Shown here in pieces: positions 24,640-35,122 of a stretch of DNA of 64,000 nucleotides. How positions within the stretch are numbered: the first letter of the stretch is position 1; every line of letters begins with the position of its first letter. The stretch spans positions 26,299,513 through 26,363,512 of the forward strand of contig NC_080677.1 of assembly GCF_030445035.2 (NCBI RefSeq). The letters run 5' to 3'. A model generated the notes under the pieces. It worked only from the letters and a program-made list of their open reading frames with translations, searched no databases and had not been told where the DNA came from. Source of the stretch: Dasypus novemcinctus (Eukaryota; Chordata; Mammalia; Cingulata; Dasypodidae). The translations under genes were made by a program, and so were the position numbers.

Positions 24640-25803
24640 ATTTTTCAGAAGTTGATATAACTAAAAAGTGAAAATAACAAGTTTTGGGGAGGATGTAAAG
24701 AATACTCATCCACAGCTGGTGGGAATGTGAAATGGTACAGTCACTGTGAAAAACAGTTTGGTGGATCCTCAAAAATGAAGTCTTACCATATGACCTGGCA
24801 ACCCCACTCCCAGGAATGTACGTGAAAGACTTGAAAGCAGGGACTAGAACAATATTTTCACACTGTTGTTCATAGTGGCATTATTCACAATTGCCAAAAG
24901 CTGAAAGCAACCAAAGTGCCCATCAACAGATGAATGGATAAACAAAATGTGGTATATACATGTGATGGAATTTTATTCACTCATAAAAAGGAGAAAAGTT
25001 TTGAAGGATGCAACAATATGGATGAACCTTGAGGACACCATATTGAGTGAAATAAGCCAGACACAAAAGGACAGATAATATATGATGTCACTTACGTGAA
25101 ATAAGCAAAATACGCATATTTATAAAGTCAGAAACTCGAATACACGTTACTAGAGGTCAAGTAGAGGAGGGGAATGAAGAGATAGTGTTTAATTGGTACA
25201 GAGTTTCCATTTGGGGTGATGAAAAAGTCTTGGCAATGGATGATGGTGTTGGAGGCACAACCTTGTATGCATAATTAATACCATGGAATTGTATATTTGA
25301 AAAGGGATAAAAGGGGAAACTTTTATGTTGAATATAAATACCGCTCACATGTACATCCACACAAAAAAACCAGAACTGAACAACACAGAATGAACCCTAA
25401 TGTAAACAGTGGGCTAAAGTTAATAACAATTATAATAATATTGTTCCATCAATTTTAACGAAGTTACCACACTAACTAACGGAGGTGGGGAGAGGTTATA
25501 TGGAAACTCTTACTTTCTGCATAGTGGTTCTATAAATCTACAACTGCTTTCTTAAAAATAAAGTTGATGTAATTAAAATTTTTTTTCACATGAAAAATGC
25601 AAGTAATATCCACTGACTTGAACTAGTTATAGTTACCACACTAACTAACTAACGGAGGTGGGGAGAGGTTATATGGAAACTCTTACTTTCTGCATAGTGG
25701 TTCTATAAATCTACAACTGCTTTCTTAAAAATAAAGTTGATGTAATTAAAATTTTTTTTCACATGAAAAATGCAAGTAATATCCACTGACTTGAACTAGT
25801 TAT
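24640..25803 (+). repeat. L1 3' end, sense, with tandem duplication
   Basis: Typical L1 3' text ('cagctggtgggaatgtgaaatgg', 'ccatcaacagatgaatgga'). Near its end a block is duplicated in tandem: 25,462-25,630 and 25,631-25,803, nearly identical apart from one extra 'taac'. Confidence 0.75.
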
Positions 25804-26154
25804 CAGAAAACAAAGTCTTAATAGGGTAACGCAACCACATCATATCTAACCAATACCATCTCTAAGTGAATGCTGTTGCACTAGAATAAACCACAATATT
25901 TTTAAAAAAGATTTTCTGTTCTTTTTTAACTCCCCAAATTTGATTTCCTGTGTTAAACTTATTGCTATTTTAAGATAAAATTTCCCCTTTAACTCCAAGT
26001 TCCCTTCTGCTTACCTTTCTTTACAAATAACAGAATCATTGTGAATGAAAGTCTTTGAGGAATAAATAAAACTGGTACTAAAAGAAATCAAATGTAGCCT
26101 TTGTCTACAGGGAGGGTGTCTTGCAGTTTTACAGTTGACTGAGTTTCAGTTGCA

Positions 26155-26340
26155 TAAAAAAGTGCTCCAAAATGTATTCACCAAATGCAATGAATGTGCC
26201 CCAATGATGAAAGAGGTTGTTATATGGGAGGAGGGGGGGGGGGTGAGGGGGTGGAGTATGTGGGAACCTCTTATATTTTTTAATGTAACATTTTTTGTGA
26301 TCCATGTATCTTTTTAAAAAAGATAATTTAAAAAAAAAAG
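26155..26340 (+). repeat. L1 3' UTR tail
   Basis: 'agtgctccaaaatgtattcaccaaatg ... tgtaacattttttgtgatccatgtatc' followed by A-rich text. Same tail as at 34,483, 46,228 and 61,236. Confidence 0.55.
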
Positions 26341-26588
26341 AAAGAAAAAGTGATCTAACTTTACTCTGTTTCTGGTGTTACAATGGTTGGGACAAAGTGT
26401 TTTCAAAATCTTCCTTCTTGGTTTCATTGGGTAACCACTAAAAGAGGCAGAATATATGACTTCAAAACAAGTAGAAAACTCAGTGAATCCAAATGAGATA
26501 AGAAACTGAAAAGAGAAAAAGAAAGGGTGGCAGAAATGAGTACTTAAATGTAAGTGAACCATAATTGCCACTAGAAATCTTGGGTTAC
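26341..26588. other. Unassigned DNA
   Basis: No recognised feature. Confidence 0.3.
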
Positions 26589-27160
26589 TGTATTAGTCAG
26601 TATAAGCCAAAGGCGTGTGGATGCAAAGTACCAGAACTCTGTTGGCTTCTATAAATGGTATTCATTTGGGGTAGAAGTTTACCCCAAAGAGTCCAACTCA
26701 AGGTACCATAGAGGTAATTTCTCACCCAAAGTCATTTGCCACATGTTGATGCAAGATGGCAGGCGATGCCTGTGAGGGTTCAGACTTCTTCCTTCTGCTT
26801 ACGGCTCCATGGTCCCAGCTTCTTCTGATCTCAGCTGTAGGCTGGCATGAGGCTTGTCTTTCTCCCCAGGGCTTGTTTCTTTCTGGGCTCAGCTGCTCTA
26901 GTCTCTTCACAAGGTCAGGTTTAGACTATCAGTCTTACCTCCCTTTGTAGGGTCTTTGCTGTGTCTAATGAGCTGTCTCTATTTTTCTGTGTTCTTCTCC
27001 TGTGTATCCACTTCTGTGTTAGAATCTCTTTTATCAGTCCACCAAGGGGGTAGGAACTTACCCCTGCAAGTTCTAATGGCATGATGGAATCAAAGCCCTA
27101 ATCTTAATATAATTTAATCAAAGATATCTCAGCTGAATCTAATACAATCAAAGGATACAG
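26589..27160 (-). mobile_element. MaLR-like LTR, diverged subfamily, antisense
   Basis: Starts tgtattagtcagtataagcc and has the 'ccagaactctgttggcttctataaatggtat' block shared with the 17,945 copy. The 3' boundary is approximate, just before a (CA)12 tract at 27,164-27,187. Confidence 0.5.
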
Positions 27161-27199
27161 TTACACACACACACACACACACACACAGACTCCATCTCT

Positions 27200-28340
27200 A
27201 TGCTCTTTAATGTAATGGGATCAAATCTTGTAAAATGCAACTAAAGGAGTATTTAGAAGGAAATTTATAGCTTTACACCTATATGTGTATGGAAAATTAA
27301 GTTAATTAGCTGAATGGTCAACTCATGGAGCTAGAAAAGCAAACTGGGAAAATCCAAACATATATATAAGGATAGAAATAAAAGCACAATAATGTATTAC
27401 ATAGGAAACACAAAGAAAATGAACAAAAGAACAGGCTAAATCAGGAAATGAAAACTGAATAGACCTATAAGCATTAGATTAATTGCATGAGTAGCCAAAG
27501 TCTACTTACAAAACAAAACACAACACTCGTACAGGGATGTTGTACCAAATCTTCAAGGAATAGACAGAAAATCCTCTTATACAAACTGCTCTAAAGAACA
27601 GAAAAAGACAAGGTATCAAATTTATTTTATGAAGCTAGGATATCCTGAAATCAAGAAAAGACAATACAAGAATTGAAAACTATAAAACAATTCCTTTTAT
27701 AATTATACATTAGAAAATTCTAAATAAAATATTAGCAAATGCAAACCTGGGATGTATATTAGAATATATCACCACTGAGTTGAGTCTATCCCTGAATACA
27801 AGGATTTGCTTAATGAGAGAAAATCAATAAAGGAATCTGCCTTATTAAAAAATGAAGGAGAAAAAATATGATTATTTCAATAGATGCAGGAAAACCTCTT
27901 GCTAAAACTCAACATTCATTCAAAATTTTAAAACTTCTATTACCAGATAGAGGGTATCTAAAAAATAACCTAATAAATCAGTAGAATTAAGTATGCTACA
28001 ATGATAGCAGCATTCAATATTGTGTGGAAGATTTTAGCAAATTAAGACAAATAAGAAAACTGAGAAAGAATTCATTGAAATACAAGAAATAAAACTGTAA
28101 ATTATTTGCAGATGATTTTAGCATCCATGTAGGAAATCTAGGCAAATCTACCAAAAATTTAAACTAATGAGAATTCAGCAGGTTTTGCTAGGATATAAAA
28201 TAAATTTATAAATATCAAGAGCATTCCTATATACAAACAAAAACCAGTTAGAAATGTATTTTAAATAAAATCATTTACAATAGCAAAAAAGTTATAAATC
28301 TAAAGGATATTTATTAAGAAAATTGTATATTAGGACCTTG
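27200..28340 (+). repeat. Old L1 ORF2 fragment, sense
   Basis: Diverged L1-like plus-strand text (tcaatagatgcaggaaaacc; aatctaggcaaatctacc). Heavily mutated, AT-rich. Confidence 0.5.
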
Positions 28341-28344
28341 TACA

Positions 28345-28965
28345 GTGTTTAAAATTTATCCAGGTAGACAGGTGTGGCTCTAATTCACTCACTTAACTAC
28401 TATATAGTATTCTATAGTAAATCTATACCAAAATTTATCCATTCTCTTGTTTCATGGACATTTAGGTGGTTTTCTTTTTCTAATATTATGAACAAAGTTA
28501 GTACAACAAACAATTTTTTAAAGATTCATTTTATTTATTTATTTCTCCTCTGTCCCCTCATTGTCTGCACTCGCTGTCTACTTGTCTTCTTTTTAGAAGG
28601 CATCAGGAATCAAACCGGGACCTCCCACGTGGGAGGGAGGTGCCCAATGGTTACAGCCACCTTCGCTCCCCCAACGTTTTTTATAAATGACTCCTTGTGG
28701 GTAGATAAAAGTTTTTTCCTATGGTATTTCTGGAAGTAGAATTGCTGGTTCATGGGGCATGACACATTTTCAACTTTTTGGATACTGTCCATCTTGCTCT
28801 TCAAACTATTTTGATCAATTTACACTCCTACCAGTAGTATATACATGTTCCTGCCACTCTACATCCTCCCTGCCCCTTGATGTTGTCAGATTTGCTACTT
28901 TTATTCCCAATCTGATGGCTATAAATTATATATCATTGCATATCCCAAGGACTTTGTTTTCCTTC
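28345..28965 (-). repeat. Old L1 3' fragment, antisense
   Basis: 'atttatccattctcttgtttcatggacatttaggtgg ... aattgctggttcatgg' is antisense L1 3' UTR text, interrupted by a SINE at 28,513-28,671. Confidence 0.6.
28513..28671 (-). mobile_element. Short SINE (DAS-I/II type), antisense
   Basis: Poly-T, short body, then a tRNA-like head ending ccttcgctcccc; lacks the DAS-III middle. Confidence 0.7.
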
Positions 28966-28999
28966 AGGGCTAGAATTGCGCCTGCCCCACCGTAGATAC

Positions 29000-29690
29000 T
29001 CAAGTATCTGTCGAGGCAGTGAGGGGATCAATAATGAGACTGAGCAGACTCGATGTCTTTATTACTGACCAATATGTTAATGAGGAGGCTTTCTGCTTGG
29101 AACAAACACCTCGGAACATGAGGCAACCTGAAGAATGGAGCCAGTGCTCAGGCCATTGGGGTAGAAAGAAGTCAGTTGGGCCTTTCATATCAGCTCTGGG
29201 TTGCTCGCCTCTAGACTTCATAGAAAGAAAAACTTTTATCCCTGTTTCAGACACTGTTATGGTCAAACACAATTCCTACCGGGTAATGCAGTCATTTCAA
29301 AGTTGCATTGCTCTCTTCCAGTTTTCACTTGACTGCAAAGAAAAACTCAAGGTCATCCGATGCCGTTGCATTTGAATTCCTGCCTTCAGGATTGCATTTC
29401 CCTCTGGTCTCAAAGACTTAAACTTCTGCTTCTGTTCAAGGCAAATCCTTATATCCAGACTTGGGAACTTGTTACTGTAAGCACAGCTATTTCCAATATA
29501 AAGGCCCTCCGGATCCAATGCCACAAAGGAGAAACACATCTCAGTGAGAAGATAATTGATTGCTACGGCACAAGTAAGGAACTGGGGAAATGTTCCCAAA
29601 ACCAGCTCAAAGTGAGGGGAACTAGGGTTTTTATAGGCAAAGAAGAGGGGAAGGGGAGAAGAAAACTAAGTTAAAAAGTCAAGTGATCAG
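29000..29690 (-). other. Unassigned region, possibly an LTR
   Basis: On the minus strand a TATA-like 'cctataaaaaccctag' (about 29,615-29,630) is followed about 560 bp later by AATAAA (near 29,058). This spacing is loose for an LTR and I see no defined ends. The minus-strand frame 29,297-29,599 has no recognised domain. Confidence 0.25.
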
Positions 29691-29760
29691 GAGCAGAGGT
29701 GACTCAAGCCACTTGTCCCAGATGATCTCAGTCTTTAAACAACAAAACCAAAATAAAAAC
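29691..29760 (+). repeat. Decayed short SINE head
   Basis: 'caggagcagaggtgactcaagcc' resembles the DAS-II-type head, followed by A-rich text. Confidence 0.35.
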
Positions 29761-30169
29761 ACCCCACAATCCTCCTTACAAGCTATTGTGCTGTAGCTTT
29801 CCTTTATGTGTCACATGCAAATATATATATTCATGTATTTATATTTATTATATATAAACACACACACATATAAAAGAGTAGACTGCATATACTACTTATC
29901 ACCATCCCTCAAGCGCCTTCCAGTGGCTCTCTGCCCCACCACTTTCCCCAACCAATGAGATCCGGTTTGCCAAAGCCTCTTCTCTCCCGATTTTATCTCT
30001 CAGTGGCATTAGGCGTGTTCTGGGAATCTTTCTCCTCTCTGGGTATGCGGCCTTGCCCTTTCTCCTTGGCCGGTTCCTCTTCCTTAAATGTGAGTGATAT
30101 TAAGGTCCACGGACGTGTGAGAAGGAGATCAGAAGCCTCGAAGGAGCCCAGAGGAAGTGTCAGGTGGGG

Positions 30170-30987
30170 ATAACCTGTCCTTCCTCAACAAACTCCAGTG
30201 GAGGGGGGCGGTCCTGGAGAGCCAGGGGGGCAGCGTTTTGCTGGGTCCCCCAGAGGGACTGGAGCCAAGGCGGGCAGCATTAGTATCGACCCGCAATCGA
30301 AGAAAGAATAAGGATCCACACGGAGCAGGTTGCACAGGTCGGGATCTGGGAGCCTCTCACAAGGCCGGCGCCAGGGAACCCGCGCCCCACCCGCCCCCCG
30401 GGCAGCAGGCCGCCAGTGCGGGCCCTGCCGGCCACTTTAGGCGCGAGAGGGCTGCGGGAGCCGGGGCGCAGGTCGGTGCCTGGCGTGGCAGTCCGCAGTC
30501 CGGGTGGCCGTCAACCCGGCCGGGAGGGGGCGACAGGTCGGGACCAAGGAATGGTCGCCTTAGGCGGTAGAGAGAGACAGGCTGGGGGGAGGGGCGGCGG
30601 ACTTTGCGGGAATGGGCAGGGGTCACTGGCGGGCCTGGGGAGGTGGAGAATCTCCGAAGGGGCTGGGGAGGGGTAGACAGGGTTGTGGCGTGGCCCCGAG
30701 TGGAGGCCCCGAGCCTGCGCCCTCGATTTTGGCGCCTGCGAGTGCGTCCCCTCAGGCGCCTCCGGGAAGTAAGTCTTCCCACGTGGCCGCGGCCCAAGAG
30801 TAGAGACCGTTTCGGACCGCGCCAAAGCGCGGGGCCATCGGGGGCCACTCCGGAGTCCTGAGCGCGGTGGCTCTGGACAGCCCGGGGGCGGCGCTCAGGC
30901 TCCCGAGCCCTGACCAGCGGGAGAGGCTCGGGCAGCCACTCTCCTGACTGGCTTCAGGAAGGGAGCCTGGATGAACATTTCTTTCAG
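30170..30987 (+). promoter_or_regulatory. CpG island with candidate first exon
   Basis: Strongly CpG-rich block. A consensus donor (GGGAA|GTAAGT) at 30,769 follows GC-rich sequence and could end a first exon; the next acceptor is ...tttctttcag at 30,978-30,987. ETS-like ggaag motifs are present. Long GC-rich open frames on both strands here are expected from base composition and are not called as genes. Confidence 0.55.
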
Positions 30988-31144
30988 CCTAGAAAGTGAT
31001 CTCAACGTCAGAAAACGCCTCTGACTGCAGCAACGTCAGACACTTTTTTAAATGCAACTCCATGATCCATCAGTTTCACCAGCATCTGTGGTACCAGAAT
31101 CCTTTCCATTATCATCCATTCTGCAATCTGCGTGCATAGGACAG
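30988..31144 (+). pseudogene. 157-bp exon copy, reading frame broken
   Basis: Homologue of the minus-strand exon at 12,155-12,311: same length, same acceptor (ttctttcag|CCTAGAAA) and donor (ACAG|gtaagg). The corresponding frame has a TGA at codon 4 and further disruption, so it cannot encode the same peptide, but the splice sites are intact. The intronic sequence after it (to about 31,247) is also homologous to the 12-kb copy. It might serve as a non-coding exon of a transcript from the adjoining CpG island. Confidence 0.55.
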
Positions 31145-31247
31145 GTAAGGACTGAAGTTTCACTGGCATTTGAGACACCCCATCACCCTTCACCCCCGTG
31201 GAAAAAAAAAGGTTGGATCATTTTCTGATACTTTGATCCATTATCTC

Positions 31248-31747
31248 TGTTAGAGGTTTGCAATAATTAACAAGCTGTAGCTCAGTTTCCCCTGATATGC
31301 ACTGGGAAAGGCTAACCCCATCCCCCATAAGCCTACCTGTCCAAGGGCACGGCACTTCCCCACAGGTTAAATAAAGAAACCACATAGAGACCGGAGTAAG
31401 GGAAATAGAAACCTTCCCTACCTCCCTGTCAGAGGGAGATAAAATTCCTGCAGAACAGAGAAACATCTGCTCCTGCAGCATTCCAAGAAACCATAACTCC
31501 CTAACCCATGATCTTCTAGTCACTGTCAAGGAAAGTTTTCACCTCTACGGCTTCCTATTGGTCCCTGCACTTCACTCAGACCTTCAACTCCCTCCCACCA
31601 ACTATCATTCCCCCACCCAGGAAAGTTCTATATAAATTCAAATTTCCCCCTTCCAGGAGGGGCCTGAAGTCTCTCTTCAGACCCCCATCATTCTAGTGGG
31701 GGGGCTGAAGTCTGTTCAAATTCTGAGTTCAGAAATAAAACCACACA
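31248..31747 (+). mobile_element. Class I-like solo LTR
   Basis: Starts TGTTAGAGG; CCAAT-type 'cctattgg' near 31,553; TATATAAA at 31,629-31,636; AATAAA at 31,734-31,739; ends ...CACACA. The possible target duplication is weak. It truncates the homology to the 12-kb region. Confidence 0.5.
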
Positions 31748-31764
31748 TCTATGGCTAATTGATT

Positions 31765-32200
31765 TTTTTTCCTTTCCATTTATTGTGGTATCACATACAC
31801 AACATAACATTTAAACCACTTTCAAGTATACAATTCAGTGGTGTTAATTACATTCATAATGTACTATCATCACCACCATCCACTACCAAAACTTTTCTAT
31901 CACACCAAGTAGAAATTCTGTAACCATTAAGCGTGAACTCCCCATTCCCCACCTCACCACTGCCCCTGGCACCCTGTAATCTTTTATCTAAATTAATTTG
32001 CATATTCCAGTTATTTCATATCAGTGAGATTACACAATAATTGTCTTTTTGGATCCAACTTATTTCATTCAACATAATATCTTTTTTTTTTTTTAAGATT
32101 TATTTATTTATTTCTCTCCCCTTCTCCCCTCCTGCCCCAGTTTCAACATAATATCTTGTTGGTTCAATATGTTATAGTATGTAGCAGAAGTTTTCCATTT
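31765..32200 (-). repeat. Old L1 3' end, antisense
   Basis: 'tttattgtggtatcacatacacaacataac' and following text is L1 3' UTR in reverse. Carries the 59-bp SINE tail insertion. Confidence 0.6.
32083..32141 (-). mobile_element. 59-bp SINE tail insertion
   Basis: Only poly-T, aagatttatttatttatttctctcc and a few more bases of the DAS 3' end, flanked by a perfect 15-bp duplication ttcaacataatatct (32,068-32,082 and 32,142-32,156). An extremely 5'-truncated retroposition. Confidence 0.8.
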
Positions 32201-32727
32201 ATTTTTAATTTTAAATTTTTAAGCAGTTTTATTGAGATATATTCACATACTATATGATCTATCCAAAATGTGTAATCAATGACTTTTAGTATAATTACAA
32301 TGTTGTGCATTCATCACCACAAAAAGTTTTACAATTTCATTACTTCAAAAAGAAACATTCCACAGCCCTCAGCAGTTACCTCTCAATACCTCTATCCTTC
32401 CCTAGCCCTACATGACCACTAATCTAATTAATATAAACTAATTTATATTTACATTTTATAAAGATGGAATCATACAATATGTAGTACTTTGTGTCTGGTT
32501 TCTTTCATTTACCATAATGCTTTTTTTTCTGATATTAACATCTTGTAACATTAACATAATTTGTTCAGTTTCAAAGAAAAACAGTTCTATTTTATATGCA
32601 ATATTACCCATATTATATTTCACATGATGTTTTAGTATACTATACAGTCCCATGTTATATTTTTAAGTTTTCCTTCTAGTACTATACATGACCTTAGACT
32701 TTCCCTTTCAACCACTGCCAAACCCAT

Positions 32728-33260
32728 TGTAGCAGTTTGATATGGTTATGAATTCCAAAAATAGATATTGGATTATGTTTGTAAACTGGTCTCTACCTAG
32801 GCATGAATAAGTTATGATTAGGACCTTGATTGGGCCACATCATTAGGGCATTGAGTCCCCACTCCTTGGTGGGTGGGGACTCACAGATAAAAAGCATGGC
32901 AAAGGACAGAGTTGAGGGTTTCAGATGTTGGAGTTTTGATGTGGGAGTTTGATGCTGAAGACTTAAGCTGGAGTCCCTGGAAGTAAGCTCACAGAGGAAA
33001 GAGAAGCCAGCCCTAAGAAGAAAATAATCTTGAAACCAGAGAAAATCAAGCCCCAGGAACATAGGAACGCAGGAAGCCTGAACACTCTTGCAGACATTGG
33101 CAGCTATCTTGCTCCAACAAGTGAAAATGACTTTGGTGAGGGAAGTAATTTATGCTTTATGGCCTGGTATCTGTAGGTTCCTACCCCAAATAAATACCCT
33201 TTATAAAAACCAACCAATTTCTGGTATTTTGCATCAGCACCCCTTTGGCTGACTAATACA
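32728..33260 (+). mobile_element. MaLR-like solo LTR
   Basis: TGTAGCAGTTTGATATGG ... GGCTGACTAATACA; flanks cccat / atcat share only the last bases. Confidence 0.7.
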
Positions 33261-33643
33261 ATCATTTAACAGTATTGCTAGTTACAAACTTTATGTTCTG
33301 CTTTCATCTTTTCTATTCATTTTCAAAGATTAACACACATCCATTTTACCAGTTCTGTACAAGTTAACCGTCACCGTTCCATTCTCTACCCTCATTCTAT
33401 TTTCTGGTGACCCATATTCAAGTTATTAACTCCAAGAGATTACACAATATATTTAGTTCATAATAACACAAACATACCATATTTGTCCTTTTGTGTTTGG
33501 CATGCTTCACTCAACATAATTTCCTCCAGGACATCATTGTTGTCACATGCTTCAAGACTTCATTTCTTCTTACACTGCATAATATTCCATCATTTTTAAA
33601 CACCACAGTTTGTTTATCCATTCATCAGTTAATGGACACCTGG

Positions 33644-34261
33644 TGTAGCAGTTTGATATTATGAATTCCAAAAATAGATATTGGATTATGTTTATGAACT
33701 GGTCTGTTCCTCTGGGCATATTAGATTGGATTGGATTCAGAGTTTTCACTTTTACTTGATTAAATTATGATTAAGGCTTTGATAGGTGGGCAGGGACTCA
33801 CAGAGTAAATGAAGTGGCAGAAGAGAAAGTTGGCATTTAATGCAGGAGTCCCAGGAAGTAAATACACATAGAAACAGATACGTGAGGAAAGAGAGAAAGC
33901 TCCATTAGAGGCCCTGGGAAGAAAGACAAGCCGTTTGCCTGGTAGTTTACCGCTGGCCTTGTGGAGAGACCAGAGCAGCCGAGCCTGGAGGGAAACAAGC
34001 CCCAGGAGAAAAAGACCTATCCCAGCCTACAGCTGATATTAGAAGAAGCTGGGACCATGGAGTCTTAAGAAGAAGAAGGCTGGACCCGTGCAGACATCAG
34101 CAGCCATCTTGCTCTAACATGTGGTAACAGACTTTCGTGAGGGAAGTAACTTACAATTTATGGCTTGGTAACTGTAAGCTTCTACCCCAAATAAATGCCC
34201 TTTATAAAAGCCAACAGATTTCTGGTATTTTGCATCAGCACCCCTTTGGCTGACTAATACA
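33644..34261 (+). mobile_element. MaLR-like solo LTR
   Basis: Same family, flanked by cctgg / actgg (4 of 5). Removing it restores the antisense L1 text (ggacacctggtttgtttc). Confidence 0.75.
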
Positions 34262-34482
34262 ACTGGTTTGTTTCTATCTTTTGGCATTTGTGAATAATGC
34301 TACTATGAACATTGGTGTGCAAATGTCCGTGTCACTGCTCTCAGTTCTTCTGAGTATATGCCTAACTTGGCAAATCTACATTCAAATTCTTTAGAAACTG
34401 CCATACAGTCCTCCAGGATTGTCTGTACCATTCTACATTCCCGCCAAAAGTGAATAAGTGTTCCTATCTCTCCATATCCTCT

Positions 34483-35122
34483 CCAAAAGTGTAAACTACA
34501 ATGTAAACTATAATCCATGCAAAGCAGCAGTGCTCAAAAATGTATTCACCAAATGCAATGAATGTGCCACAATGATGAAAAGAGATTGTTGATATGGGAG
34601 CAAAGGGATGGAGTAGGGTGTGGGATATATGGGAACCTCTTATACTTTTTTTTTTAAAGATTTATTTATTTCCCTCCCCCCAACCCCATTGTTCGTTCTG
34701 TGTCCATTCTCTGTGTGTTTTCCTGTGTCTGCTTGTATTCTCAGGTGGCACTGGGGATCTGTGTCTTTTTCTTGCATCATCTTGCTGTGTCAGCTCTCTG
34801 TGTGTATGGCACCACTCCTGGGTGGGCTGTGGTTTCACGCAGGGTGGCTCTCCTTGCATAGGGGCCACTCTTTGCATGGGAGCACACTTTACATGGGGGC
34901 ATCCCTGCATGGGCCAGCACTCCTTGAGCGTAGCAGCACTGCATGGGCCAGCTCACCATACGAGCCAGGAGGCCCTGGGTATCGAACCCTTGGACCTCCT
35001 ATATGGTAGACAGACACTCTGTTGAGCCACATCCACTTCCCATCTTATACATTTAATGTAACATTTTTTTGTGATCTATGTATCTTTTAAAAAAAAGACA
35101 ATAAAAAAAATCTCATAAAAAA
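34483..35122 (+). repeat. L1 3' UTR tail carrying a SINE
   Basis: Sense L1 tail 'aagtgtaaactacaatgtaaactataatccatg ... tgtaacatttttttgtgatctatg' inserted in the antisense L1; homologous to 46,228-46,860 and 61,236-61,740. A DAS SINE sits inside. Confidence 0.65.
34646..35040 (-). mobile_element. DAS-type SINE, antisense
   Basis: Somewhat diverged full-length copy, flanked by tcttatac / tcttatac. Confidence 0.8.

Noticed and set aside
30157-30861. Several long open frames on both strands
   Set aside because: All lie in the CpG island where stop codons are rare; no recognised domain and frames overlap on both strands.
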